DNA of 64,000 bases from Rhodospirillaceae bacterium (GCA_006969625.1 CP030885.1:2739430-2803429); one strand, 5' to 3'. Shown: positions 28,357-36,887, counted from the stretch's first letter. Notes: generated by a model not told the origin, from the letters alone. Numbers and translations: made by a program.

Positions 28357-29112
28357 GTGCGGATCCTGACCGTCCTCAACAACAGCCACGATCCGGCCGG
28401 GATCTTCGGCGAGGCGATCCTTCGGCGTGGCGGCTGGTACGACGCACTGCTGGCCCCTGAGGGGCGGCTGTCCGCGAACCCCACGGTCGGGCGCGCCGTC
28501 CCCACCGAGCCTGGCGACTACGACGGCCTGATCGTCCTGGGAGGGCTGATGAGCGCCGACGAGGATGCGGAGCACCCGCATCTCGTGCCGCTGATGGAGC
28601 TGATGCGCGGCTTCGTCGCCGCCGGGCGGCCGGTGCTCGGCATCTGTTTGGGCGCTCAGCTCATGGCGCGCGCCTGGGGCGGCCGCTGCTTCCGCATGGA
28701 CGCGCCCGAGATCGGCTTCGTGCCGCTCGCCGCCACCCCAGCCGCAACACAGGATCGGCTGCTCGCCGGGCTCGACCCGCATCCCTGCCTGATGCAGTGG
28801 CACCAGGACAGCTTCGAGCTGCCGCCCGGGGCCGAGCTCCTCGTGACCGGCGAGGCTTGCCGCAACCAGGCCTTCCGCCTGGGCGAGTTGGCCTATGGCC
28901 TGCAGTTCCACTGCGAGGCGACCGTGGACATGCTGCGCCAATGGGCCATGGCCCTCGCCCACCACGCCGAGCGCGCGCCGGCTGGCTTCTTTGCGGGCTT
29001 CGATGCCGAGGTGCAGCGCCACCAGGCTGCTGCGCGCGCCTGGACCGAAAGCCTGGCCGAGCGCTGGATCGACCTGGTCGTCGAGACGCGGCAGCGGCGC
29101 CTCGCCGCATGA
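28357..29112 (+). CDS. Class I glutamine amidotransferase-like protein
   Basis: A 251-residue stand-alone class I glutamine amidotransferase domain, similar to GMP synthase glutaminase domains. The nucleophile elbow GICLGAQLMA contains Cys97, and the His185/Glu187 pair is in LQFHCEAT, completing the triad. The start is GTG at 28357, 22 bases after the oxygenase stop, so the genes are probably co-transcribed. The stop overlaps the next gene by four bases (ATGA). Stand-alone members may hydrolyse gamma-glutamyl compounds; a role in gamma-glutamyl-amine breakdown is possible but unproven. Confidence 0.83.
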   Translation: MRILTVLNNSHDPAGIFGEAILRRGGWYDALLAPEGRLSANPTVGRAVPTEPGDYDGLIVLGGLMSADEDAEHPHLVPLMELMRGFVAAGRPVLGICLGAQLMARAWGGRCFRMDAPEIGFVPLAATPAATQDRLLAGLDPHPCLMQWHQDSFELPPGAELLVTGEACRNQAFRLGELAYGLQFHCEATVDMLRQWAMALAHHAERAPAGFFAGFDAEVQRHQAAARAWTESLAERWIDLVVETRQRRLAA

Positions 29113-29600
29113 CCGACGGCCTCGACGTGCGCGCCCTCGGCGCGGCCGACATTCCGGCAGCGCTGGCATTGAACAACACGGCCGAGCCGCACGTCCCGAC
29201 GGTCGGAGAAGCCCGCTTCCGCTGGCTGCTCGAGCTGGCGAGCCTGGCGGTGGGGGCGTATCGCGGCGGCGATCTCCTGGGCTTGCTGATCGCTCTCTCG
29301 CCGCGCGCGGCGCACGACAGCCCCTACTACGCCTGGTTCGACGCCCGCTATGAGGCCTTCCTCTACATCGACCGCATCGTCGTCGGCCAAGCGGCGCGCG
29401 GCCTGGGCGCCGGACGCGCCCTCTACGCCGCGGCCGAGGGCTTCCAGCCGCGCCCGCCGCGGCTGACCTGTGAGGTCAACGAGCTGCCGCCCAATCCGGT
29501 CTCGCTGGCCTTCCACACCGCGCTCGGCTTCCGCCCGGTCGGCACGGTCGAGACCAGCCCGAGCAAGAAGGTGGTCATGCTCGAAAAGCCGCTGGCCTGA
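29109..29600 (+). CDS. GNAT-family N-acetyltransferase
   Basis: A 163-residue acetyl-CoA-dependent acyltransferase. The acetyl-CoA pyrophosphate loop is visible as IDRIVVGQAARGLGAGRALY. LTCEVNELPPNPVSLAFHTA and LGFRPVGTVE follow, the usual motif order. Its ATG overlaps the amidotransferase stop, indicating translational coupling. Its end overlaps the end of the convergent DeoR gene by 26 bases. Substrate unknown; small amines or amino acids are plausible from context. Confidence 0.8.
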   Translation: MTDGLDVRALGAADIPAALALNNTAEPHVPTVGEARFRWLLELASLAVGAYRGGDLLGLLIALSPRAAHDSPYYAWFDARYEAFLYIDRIVVGQAARGLGAGRALYAAAEGFQPRPPRLTCEVNELPPNPVSLAFHTALGFRPVGTVETSPSKKVVMLEKPLA

Positions 29601-30393
29601 GCGCCTCCGGCTCGGCCACCGGCGCCACCACCAGTTCGACGCCCTTGTGGCGCAATCCCTGGGCGAGCTCGCCCGGCAAGGGCCGGTCGCTGACGACGCG
29701 GTCGAGATCCTCCGGCCCACAGATGCGCAGCAGCCCGAAGCGGTCGACCTTGCTGTGGTCGACCAGCAGCGTGGTCTGGCTGGCTCGCTCGATCATCGCG
29801 CGCTTCACCCAACACAGCTCGGCCGAAACGTCGTTCGGCCCCTCCAGCGTCAGGCCGCCGGCGCCGATCACGGCATGGTCGGCGCGGTAGCGCGCCAGGA
29901 ACTCGCCGACTTCGGGGCCGTAGGTGCCGCTTTCGCTGGCATTGTAGTGGCCTGGGCAGAGCACGACCTGGAAGCTGCGGTTGCTGGCCAGTGCGGCGGC
30001 CAGCCCCGTGCCGTTGGTGATCACCGTCAGGCGCTTGCGCTCGATCGCCAGGCGGCGCACGAAGTGCGCAGTCGTCGCTCCGGAATCGACCATCAGGACC
30101 TGGCCGTCCTCGATGCATTCGACGGCGGCCCTGGCGATGCGCTGACGCTCGGGCACCAGAAGGCCGTGCCGCTCGTCGAGGCTGGGCTCGCGCGCCAGGG
30201 TGGTCGCGGCGGCGCCGCCGTAGGTGCGGCTGACCAGTCCTTCTTCCGACAGGCTGTCGACGTCGCGCCGCACCGTCTCCGTGGTCACACCGAACAGCCG
30301 CGCCAGCTCCGAGATGCGCACGGTGGGATTGGCCTGCAGCTCCGCGACGATGCGGCGTCGGCGTTCGTCCTTGCTGGTGCGGCGGGCGGCCAT
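29575..30393 (-). CDS. DeoR-family transcriptional regulator
   Basis: A 272-residue repressor with an N-terminal winged helix-turn-helix (IVAELQANPTVRISELARLF then GVTTETVRRDVDSLSEEGLV, about 14-55). A C-terminal DeoRC sugar-phosphate sensor domain follows, with MVDSGATTAHFVRRL and the VIGAGGLTLEGPNDVSAE region. Such proteins usually respond to phosphorylated sugars and control kinase or aldolase genes. The nearby FGGY kinase and TIM-barrel gene are possible targets, though neither is adjacent. It overlaps the end of the GNAT gene on the other strand by 26 bases. Confidence 0.88.
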   Translation of the reverse strand: MAARRTSKDERRRRIVAELQANPTVRISELARLFGVTTETVRRDVDSLSEEGLVSRTYGGAAATTLAREPSLDERHGLLVPERQRIARAAVECIEDGQVLMVDSGATTAHFVRRLAIERKRLTVITNGTGLAAALASNRSFQVVLCPGHYNASESGTYGPEVGEFLARYRADHAVIGAGGLTLEGPNDVSAELCWVKRAMIERASQTTLLVDHSKVDRFGLLRICGPEDLDRVVSDRPLPGELAQGLRHKGVELVVAPVAEPEALRPAAFRA

Positions 30394-30490
30394 GGGCGGG
30401 GCACGGGCTCGCGAAGGTTCAGCTATCTGGAAGGTAGCAATCGGCCGCGCGCTGCGGCAAGCGCGGGCCGGAACGCCCTCCAGGGCGGCG

Positions 30491-30538
30491 TTGACGGCAG
30501 TGTTGACGGTAGTGTTGACGGTAGTGTTGACGGCAGCT
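30491..30538 (+). repeat. Four tandem 12-bp repeats containing TTGACG
   Basis: Copies at 30491-30502, 30503-30514, 30515-30526 and 30527-30538 follow the pattern TTGACGGYAGTG (the last ends CT). Each contains a near-consensus -35 hexamer. The fourth supplies the -35 of the tetR-MFS promoter. Copy number is likely to vary by slippage. Confidence 0.85.
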
Positions 30539-30571
30539 CGGCAAGGGATATAGATAGACCGTTCTGTCTAT
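30527..30571 (+). promoter_or_regulatory. Promoter and TetR operator of the tetR-MFS operon
   Basis: The -35 TTGACG (30527-30532), 16-base spacer and -10 TATAGA (30549-30554) form a good promoter. Directly after it, ATAGACCGTTCTGTCTAT (30554-30571) is an imperfect palindrome with seven or more matching outer positions covering the expected transcription start. This is a classical autorepressor arrangement 13 bases before the TetR ATG, with GGAG as ribosome site. Confidence 0.72.
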
Positions 30572-30584
30572 TTGGAGTCTCCTG

Positions 30585-31145
30585 ATGTCGGTCGCGCGCC
30601 AGCGCCTCGTCGAGACCGCCCGCGACCTCTTCGCGCGGCACGGCATTCCCAACGTCGGCATCAACCAGGTGATCGCCGCCGCCAAGGTCGCGCGCATGAG
30701 CCTCTACAACCACTTCGCCTCGAAGGACGAGCTGGTCCTGGCCGCCTTCGAAGCGGAGGCCGCGCGCCGCCGGCAGGCCATCGAGGCCGCCCAGGCCGAC
30801 GCCCCGACGCCCCGCGCGCGCGTTTTGGCGCTGTTCGACGTCGCCGAAGCGTTGGCGAGCGAGGCCGGCTTCCGGGGCTGCGCCTTCCTGAACCTCGCCG
30901 TCGAAACGGCCGCGCCCGAGAGCCGCGGCCACGCGCTGGCACGCCGGCACAAGGAATGGATCCGCGACAATCTCGCCGTCCAGCTTCGCCAGGCTGGGGC
31001 CGCCGCGCCGGAGGCGCTGGCAGAGCAGATCCTGGTCCTGTGGGACGGCGGCATCGTGGGCGCCTACGTCCGACGTACGCCGGCGCCCCTGCGTGCGGCG
31101 CGCACGGCGGCCCTAACGCTGATGAGCCAGGCGGCAGCCGGATGA
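30585..31145 (+). CDS. TetR/AcrR-family transcriptional regulator
   Basis: A 186-residue regulator with an N-terminal TetR helix-turn-helix (ARDLFARHGIPNVGINQVIA then ARMSLYNHFASKDELVLAAF). The ligand domain has GFRGCAFLNLAVE, reminiscent of the LmrA/YxaF subgroup. Its probable operator lies in its own promoter, so it should repress itself and the MFS gene whose ATG overlaps its stop. The inducer is presumably a substrate of the transporter. Operator and coupling are seen; the inducer is not known. Confidence 0.9.
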   Translation: MSVARQRLVETARDLFARHGIPNVGINQVIAAAKVARMSLYNHFASKDELVLAAFEAEAARRRQAIEAAQADAPTPRARVLALFDVAEALASEAGFRGCAFLNLAVETAAPESRGHALARRHKEWIRDNLAVQLRQAGAAAPEALAEQILVLWDGGIVGAYVRRTPAPLRAARTAALTLMSQAAAG

Positions 31146-32320
31146 GCGACAACGGCCTGCGTCCGTGGGCGATCCTGCTCGGCCTCGCCCTCGGCGTCTG
31201 CGTGAGCAACGGTTTCGCGCGCTTCGCCTATGGCCTGATCCTGCCGGCGATGCAGGCCGACCTGGGATGGAGCTACGCCGAGGCCGGCTGGATCAACACG
31301 GCGAACGCCCTCGGTTACGTGCTGGGCGCGATCGCCACCCTGGCCCTGATCGCGCGCATGCCGCCGGCCCGCCTGTTCGGCCTCGGCATGCTCGGCACCG
31401 CGCTCTTCGTCCTGGCCAGCGGATTGACCGCCGACGTCTACTCCCAGACCGTCTGGCGCGTCCTCGCCGGCCTCTTCGGCGCCCCGGTCTTCATCGCGGG
31501 CGGCGCGCTGGCTGCCGCCCTCTTCCCGACCGACAGGAAGCGCAACGCGCTGGCCATCGCCCTCTACTTCGGCGGCGGCGGGGTGGGCATGATCCTGAGC
31601 GGCGGGGCGCTCCCGAGCCTGCTGGCAAGCCAGGGCGACGCGGCCTGGCCCTGGGCCTGGATCCTGCTCGGCGCCGCCAGCCTGGCGATCTGCCCGATCA
31701 GCCTCTGGGCCGCCCACCGCCTCGGCGCGCCACCCAAAGGCGCGGCCGTGCGCGCCCCGCTGCCCGTGAGCCGCATGGGATGGCTGCTGGCCGGCTACGG
31801 CCTCTTCGCCACCGGCTACATCGTCTACCTGACCTTCCTCGTCGCCTGGATGCGCACCCTTGAGGCCGGGCCCGGCCTGACCTCCGCCGTCTGGATCGTC
31901 GTCGGCCTCGGGATCGTCCTCTCGCCCTTCGTCTGGAACGCCGTGCTGGCCCGCTTCGCCTCCGGCGTGCCGCTGGCGCTGGCGACGGGCGTGACGGCGG
32001 CGGCCACGCTGCTGCCGGTGGTGGCGACCGATCCGGCCGGCCTGCTGGCCTCCGCGGCGATCTTCGGCCTCGCCGTCTTCATCGCGCCCAGCGCGGTGAC
32101 CAGCTTCAGCCGCAAGAACCTGCCGCAGGCTGCCTGGGGACCGGCCGTCAGCCTCTTCACCCTGGTCTTCGCGGTGGGCCAGACTCTGGGGCCGGTGGCG
32201 GCCGGCGCGATCGGCGACGGCACCGGCAGCATCGGCCTGGCGCTGTTGTCGGCCGGAGCGATCCTGGCGTTGGGCGCCGCGCTCGCCGCCCTGCAGCGCC
32301 CGCTGCCCGGTGCTGGCTGA
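31142..32320 (+). CDS. Major facilitator superfamily transporter, YbfB/YjiJ type
   Basis: A 392-residue, about 12-span inner-membrane transporter. The N terminus ALGVCVSNGFARFAYGLILP is characteristic of the YbfB/YjiJ group. A charged loop sits between spans 2 and 3 (IARMPPARLFGLGMLG), and there is a mid loop near residue 200. It overlaps the tetR stop by four bases, so repression by TetR is expected to control it. Direction and substrate (efflux of a toxic or aromatic compound is common with TetR partners) are inferred. Confidence 0.85.
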   Translation: MSDNGLRPWAILLGLALGVCVSNGFARFAYGLILPAMQADLGWSYAEAGWINTANALGYVLGAIATLALIARMPPARLFGLGMLGTALFVLASGLTADVYSQTVWRVLAGLFGAPVFIAGGALAAALFPTDRKRNALAIALYFGGGGVGMILSGGALPSLLASQGDAAWPWAWILLGAASLAICPISLWAAHRLGAPPKGAAVRAPLPVSRMGWLLAGYGLFATGYIVYLTFLVAWMRTLEAGPGLTSAVWIVVGLGIVLSPFVWNAVLARFASGVPLALATGVTAAATLLPVVATDPAGLLASAAIFGLAVFIAPSAVTSFSRKNLPQAAWGPAVSLFTLVFAVGQTLGPVAAGAIGDGTGSIGLALLSAGAILALGAALAALQRPLPGAG

Positions 32321-32335
32321 CCGGCCGTACCCGGC

Positions 32336-33043
32336 TCAGCCGACGCTCGCCGCCTGTTGCAGGCCCGGACCGCTGTCCGCCGCCGCCAGGATGTCCTCGA
32401 GTTGGCTGCGCAGCAGGCCCTTGCGCGGCGAGAAGGAGCCGTCGAAGGCGGCCGAGCCGATGGTGAAGGCATCCGCCCCCGCCGCGGCCAGGGCGCGGAT
32501 GCGTTCGGGACTGTCGACGCTGCCGGCGACGACCAGTTCGCCGCGCCGACCCAGCCCCCGGCGCGCGGCGCGCACCAGCTCGAGGGGGTCCGCCTCGGTC
32601 GCGCGGTAGGCCAGCAGGTCCACGCCGGGACAGCCGCGCTCGACAAACGCGCGGCACTGGCGCTCGACCAGCTCGGGCGTGCCGCCAAGCTGCGTCGGAT
32701 GGCCCACCGGAAGGCCAGGGAAGGGGTAGTAGCCGATGCCCGAGCCCTCGAGGATCTCCAGCACCGCGTCCAGCTCGGTACCGCCCATCAGGCGGTCGAT
32801 GCCGATCTCGCGGGCGGTCCGCGCGCTCTGCAGCACCTCCTCGCGGCTGGTCGAGACCACCTCCATGTAGCTGAGGGCGCCGCTGTCCTTGATGCGCCGG
32901 TTCAACGCCTCCAGCGTCGGCCGATCGACGCCGACGTCCTTGAAGCCGATGTGCGTGACGCCGACGGCGCGGATCTCCTCGAACACCGCGAGGCAGTCCT
33001 CGACCGTCCGGTCCTGGCGCGTCAGCATGAAGATGAAGTCCAT
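32336..33043 (-). CDS. Predicted TIM-barrel protein (phosphate-binding barrel, unknown function)
   Basis: A 235-residue protein whose alternating strands and helices and C-terminal phosphate-binding-like loop (VVAGSVDSPERIRALAAAGA, then DAFTIGSAAFDG) indicate a ribulose-phosphate-binding or HisA-like TIM barrel. N-terminal MDFIFMLTRQDRTVEDCLAV and THIGFKDVGVD are distinctive. The start at 33043 has a GAGGAGCGG site upstream. Family relatives are aldolases, decarboxylases or isomerases of sugar phosphates. It is convergent with the MFS gene and could relate to the FGGY kinase and DeoR regulator, but this is only inference. Confidence 0.65.
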   Translation of the reverse strand: MDFIFMLTRQDRTVEDCLAVFEEIRAVGVTHIGFKDVGVDRPTLEALNRRIKDSGALSYMEVVSTSREEVLQSARTAREIGIDRLMGGTELDAVLEILEGSGIGYYPFPGLPVGHPTQLGGTPELVERQCRAFVERGCPGVDLLAYRATEADPLELVRAARRGLGRRGELVVAGSVDSPERIRALAAAGADAFTIGSAAFDGSFSPRKGLLRSQLEDILAAADSGPGLQQAASVG

Positions 33044-33521
33044 CGGGCCGCTCCTCCCGAAGCCGTGCGCCGCAAGGCGGCCAGGGGCCGCCGCGCGCGA
33101 GGTTTGGCGGCAGAATGCCGGAGCGATGTGGGGTTGCCAACAGACAATCTGTGAAGTCCCAATTTCCACTCCCCGAATGCAGCCCCTGCAGCGCGCCCTC
33201 GCCATGCCGTCCGGGCCGCGTCCCTTCGAGCCGCGCGACCGCGGATGCATGAATTTGCCGTATTGTGCGCTGCGGCAGAGACGCGTAGCATTCTTATGGA
33301 AAGCGGCGCGCGGAGCCGGAGCCGCGACCCGGAATGCGGCAAATCGCAATTTCGTGTTGTGACTTGCCAAATATGTGGGTCAGGATATCCGCGAGGCTTC
33401 ATTCGACCGGCCGCAGCACAACGAACGGCCGGCGATCAGGCGAAGGTCGTCCCGCCGCCGCGGCGGCGGCGCGGGCGCGCGACATCGACAGGGACCACGC
33501 ACAAGCCTGGGAGCGACGAAC
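33044..33521. other. Divergent intergenic region between the TIM-barrel gene and the ABC binding-protein gene
   Basis: This 478-base gap has no credible gene. Base composition drops at about 33245-33400. TTGCCA (from about 33364) followed after 16 bases by TATCCG is a weak promoter candidate toward the binding-protein gene. Promoters for both flanking genes must lie here; no operator palindrome was recognised. Confidence 0.45.
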
Positions 33522-34679
33522 ATGGCCCGTTATCCCCTCACCCGCCGAAACTTCCTGCAGATGACCGGCGTCACCGCGGCGATGGCCGCCGGCCTGGCGC
33601 CCACATTCCGGACCGCGCGGGCGGAGCGCACCGACGAGCTGAACATCTACGCCTGGGAAGGCTACACCTCGGACGACGTGCTCGACCCCTTCCGTCGCGA
33701 GTTCGACGCCAGGGTGCGCGCCGAGGGCCTGATCTCCGATCCGGATGCGATCAACAAGCTGCGCGCCGGCGAGACGGAGATCTGGGACATCATCAACGTC
33801 AACAATCCCTGGGCGCGCGAGTGGATGTACCCGGAAGGCCTGATCAAGCCGATCGACAAGGAGATCTTCGCCCCCTACCACGAGAAGATGCTTCCGGGCT
33901 TCGAGTGGCCCTTCAAGTGGGTGCTCGATCAGTCTGGCGAAGACATGCTGGGCGTCTGCCAGCGCTTCGGCCCCTTCAGCTTCGTCGTCAACACCGACAA
34001 GATCAGCCGCGAGATGGCCGAGGACGAAGGCTGGAACATCTTCCTCGACCCGGCCATGGCCGACCGTTACGGCGTGCTGACCTACGACAACTGGAATGTC
34101 TTCCACATGTGCATCGCGGCGGGCTTCTCGCCCTTCAAGACGCACACGCCGGAAGAGTTCGAGGCCTTCGAGAAGGTCGCCCGCCAGGTGTTCAACGGCG
34201 CCAAGCTGCTGTCCGACGACCTAGTGCAGATGAACCTGGCGCTGATCAACGGCGAGATCGACGCCTACTTCACCGGCGGCACCTATACGGCTTCGCCGGC
34301 GCGCTACGACGGCGCCACCAACGTCCGCGGCATCACGCCGAAGTCGGGCCCGATGGACGGCAAGGGCGGCATCGTCTGGATCGAGGTGACCAGCCTGGTC
34401 AACAACCCCAACCCCTCGACGCTGGCGCCGACCTTCCTGGAGTTCATCCAGCGCCCGGAGATGAGCAAGCAGGTCGCCTTCGCCGAGGGCACCTACAACC
34501 CGGTTTCCCAGATGGGCGACGCCGCGGTGATGGAGCAGTTCGACGCCGACGAGCTCGACGCCATCCAGTGGGACAGCCTGGAGGAGGAGCGGGCGCGCTC
34601 GGTCGACTACGACATCAACCCGGACTACGCGGAGATGTACCCGATCTACGCGGCGGCGCGGCGCGAGCGCCAGGGCTGA
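33522..34679 (+). CDS. ABC transporter substrate-binding protein, spermidine/putrescine (PotD/PotF) type, Tat-exported
   Basis: A 385-residue periplasmic binding protein. The N terminus has a Tat signal (LTRRNFLQM, twin arginine at about 7-8, then a hydrophobic stretch ending near ARA). The mature start TDELNIYAWEGYTSDDVLDP is typical of PotD/PotF. The ATG at 33522 keeps the twin-arginine motif. It heads a gene set with PotA, PotB and PotC homologues, and a stable hairpin with tandem repeats follows its stop. Ligand likely a polyamine or similar organic cation; sequence alone does not settle it. Confidence 0.88.
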   Translation: MARYPLTRRNFLQMTGVTAAMAAGLAPTFRTARAERTDELNIYAWEGYTSDDVLDPFRREFDARVRAEGLISDPDAINKLRAGETEIWDIINVNNPWAREWMYPEGLIKPIDKEIFAPYHEKMLPGFEWPFKWVLDQSGEDMLGVCQRFGPFSFVVNTDKISREMAEDEGWNIFLDPAMADRYGVLTYDNWNVFHMCIAAGFSPFKTHTPEEFEAFEKVARQVFNGAKLLSDDLVQMNLALINGEIDAYFTGGTYTASPARYDGATNVRGITPKSGPMDGKGGIVWIEVTSLVNNPNPSTLAPTFLEFIQRPEMSKQVAFAEGTYNPVSQMGDAAVMEQFDADELDAIQWDSLEEERARSVDYDINPDYAEMYPIYAAARRERQG

Positions 34680-34690
34680 GACCTGTGCGC

Positions 34691-34756
34691 GGGCGGGCCG
34701 GCGGCCCAGAGGCTTGCGGCCCAGAGGCTTGCGGCCCAGAGGCTTGCGGCCCGCCC
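34691..34756 (+). repeat. Three tandem 15-bp repeats inside an intercistronic hairpin
   Basis: The unit GCGGCCCAGAGGCTT occurs at 34701-34715, 34716-34730 and 34731-34745, with a partial fourth copy. The array sits in the loop of a 9-bp stem (34691-34699 with 34748-34756) after the binding-protein stop. Such hairpins often protect binding-protein mRNA so that it exceeds the membrane components. Confidence 0.7.
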
Positions 34757-34829
34757 CTGCGTATCCTGCTAGGATTCCCGTCCCCACGGCCCGGCACGGC
34801 GGGCCGCGACCGATAGGCTTGAGCACGCG

Positions 34830-35924
34830 ATGGACATGGCCGCGCCGCGCGAAACCCAGAGCGAGTCCCCGATCCTGCGCCTGCAGAGCGTCGACAAGCT
34901 GTTCGGCGACTTCGTCGCGGTCGAACGGGTCGACCTGGACATTCGCGAGGGCGAGTTCTTCACCATCGTCGGCCCCTCCGGCTCCGGCAAGACGACGCTG
35001 ATCCGCATGCTGGTCGGCATGGACAAGCCGAGCGGCGGCGACATCCTGCTGCGCGGGCGGCGCATCAACGACGTGCCGGCCAACAAGCGGCCGACCTGCA
35101 TGGTGTTCCAGTCGCTCGCCCTCTTCCCGCACAAGAGCGTCGGGCAGAACATCGAGTTCCCGCTGAAGATCCGCGGGGTGCCGCCCGCCGAACGGCGCGA
35201 GCGGGCCGAGCAGCTCCTGCGCCAGCTCCACCTGCCGCTCGACTACCACCGCAAGCCGGTCGGCCAGTGCTCAGGCGGCGAGCAGCAGCGCGTCGCGCTG
35301 GCCCGCGCGCTCGCCTTCGATCCCGAGATCCTGTTCTTCGACGAGCCCCTCAGCGCCATCGACTACCGCCTGCGCAAGGCGCTGGAGAAGGAGCTGAAGG
35401 ACATCCACCGAGAGACCGGCAAGACCTTCGTCTACATCACCCACTCCCTGGAGGAGGCGATGGTGATGAGCGACCGCATCGCCATCATGCGCGGCGGCCG
35501 GATCGTCCAGGTCGGCACGCCGGACGAGATCTACAACCGGCCGCGCAACCGCTTCGTCAGCGAGTTCATGGGCGAGGTCAACGTGATCGAGGTGGAGCGG
35601 GCCGGCGAGCGACTGCGCGATACGGCCACCGGTACCGAGCTGGTCGGCCCGCACCTGCCGGAGGGCTTCCGGCACGGCTTCCTGGTGGTGCGGCCCGAGA
35701 CCTTCCGCTTCCTCGACGGCGCCGGTGGAGCGGCGACGCCGAACCGGCTTGAGGGCACGCTCTACAACGAGTATTCCCTCGGCTCGCGCCTGCAGTACCA
35801 GGTGCGCGTCGGCGCCAGCGTCTTCCTGGTCGAGAAGCTGCGCGAGCAGCGCTACCTGGGCCAACTCGACGACCGCGTCACCATCGGCTGGGACCCGGCC
35901 GAGGCGATGCTGTTCGAGGAGTGA
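34830..35924 (+). CDS. potA: ABC transporter ATP-binding protein, PotA type
   Basis: A 364-residue ATPase that energises polyamine-type uptake. Walker A is GPSGSGKTT, the signature CSGGEQQRVALARAL, and Walker B ILFFDEPLSAID. A C-terminal TOBE-like domain (about 280-364) is typical of PotA. It follows the binding protein after a 150-base gap containing tandem repeats and overlaps or abuts the permease gene. Symbol reflects family, since the ligand is not proven. Confidence 0.92.
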   Translation: MDMAAPRETQSESPILRLQSVDKLFGDFVAVERVDLDIREGEFFTIVGPSGSGKTTLIRMLVGMDKPSGGDILLRGRRINDVPANKRPTCMVFQSLALFPHKSVGQNIEFPLKIRGVPPAERRERAEQLLRQLHLPLDYHRKPVGQCSGGEQQRVALARALAFDPEILFFDEPLSAIDYRLRKALEKELKDIHRETGKTFVYITHSLEEAMVMSDRIAIMRGGRIVQVGTPDEIYNRPRNRFVSEFMGEVNVIEVERAGERLRDTATGTELVGPHLPEGFRHGFLVVRPETFRFLDGAGGAATPNRLEGTLYNEYSLGSRLQYQVRVGASVFLVEKLREQRYLGQLDDRVTIGWDPAEAMLFEE

Positions 35925-35929
35925 TCCCG

Positions 35930-36874
35930 ATGGCCCTGGACACCGACGCGCGCAGCCTGGAAAGCGAGCTGGAAGACAGCGGCCATGCCCGCCGCGCACA
36001 AGCCGGCGGTGCCGCCGCGCGCCTCGGCGCTTGGGTGAAGCAGCCGGGCCCGCTGCTGGGCGGACCGCTGATGCTGTTCCTGGCGTTGGGCTTCGTCGGG
36101 CCGCTGCTGCTGGTCGCCGCCTTCTCCCTGATCCCGCCGAAGACCTTCGACCTGAGCGGCGGCTGGACGACCCAGAACTACGTCGACATCGTCACCGAGT
36201 CCTACTGGATCTCCTTTGCCTGGTCGTTCGGGCTGGCGGCGGTCACGGTCGTCTGCCTGCTCGCCGTCTGCTACCCGCTGGCCTATGCGATGACCAAGGT
36301 GTTCGGGCGCGCGGCCAGCCTGCTGACCCTGCTGCTGGTCATCCCGCTGTTCGTCAGCGAGAACATCCGCCTGTTCGGCTGGGTGCTGTCGCTGGTCAAG
36401 GGCGGCGTGCTGCCGGGCGCGGCCGACCTGTGGCTGGGCATCGACATCTCCGGCCTGCTCTACACCGTGCCGGCGATCGTGCTCGGGCTGGTTTACGTCT
36501 ACCTGCCCTTCATGCTGTTTCCCATGGTGCTGGGCCTGTCGATGGTGCCCGACCGGCTGCGGGAAGCGGCGATCGACCTGGGCGCCAGCCGCTGGCAGCT
36601 CTTCCGCGAAGTGGAGCTGCCGCTGGCGATGCCGGGCATCCTGATCGGCTGTCTGCTGACCTTCATCCTGGCGCTCGGCTCGCTTGCGGAGTCGAAGATC
36701 CTCGGCGGCTCGGTGGTGGTGATGATCGCCGACGATATCGAGAGCGCCTTCACCTTCGCCCAGAACTGGCCGAAGGGGGCGGCGCTGTCGGTGCTGCTGA
36801 TGGTGCTCGCCGGCGGGCTGATCTTCGCCGTGCTGAGCCGCCTCGACCTCGACAAGATCCTGGGCCGCGGGTGA
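35930..36874 (+). CDS. potB: ABC transporter permease, PotB type
   Basis: A 314-residue inner-membrane permease with about six spans after a 45-residue cytoplasmic N terminus. The EAA loop that docks with the ATPase is EAAIDLGASRWQLFREVELP. The ATG at 35930 is chosen because GAGGAG lies seven bases before it, overlapping the potA stop; an in-frame GTG at 35921 is the alternative. It pairs with the next permease to form the channel. Confidence 0.9.
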   Translation: MALDTDARSLESELEDSGHARRAQAGGAAARLGAWVKQPGPLLGGPLMLFLALGFVGPLLLVAAFSLIPPKTFDLSGGWTTQNYVDIVTESYWISFAWSFGLAAVTVVCLLAVCYPLAYAMTKVFGRAASLLTLLLVIPLFVSENIRLFGWVLSLVKGGVLPGAADLWLGIDISGLLYTVPAIVLGLVYVYLPFMLFPMVLGLSMVPDRLREAAIDLGASRWQLFREVELPLAMPGILIGCLLTFILALGSLAESKILGGSVVVMIADDIESAFTFAQNWPKGAALSVLLMVLAGGLIFAVLSRLDLDKILGRG

Positions 36875-36887
36875 GGCGGCGACGGCG

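Noticed and set aside
30419-30950. Minus-strand frames across the TTGACG repeats giving short Ser/Thr/Leu repeats
   Set aside because: The repeated peptides arise from the 12-bp DNA repeat in a promoter region; no start site or family support.
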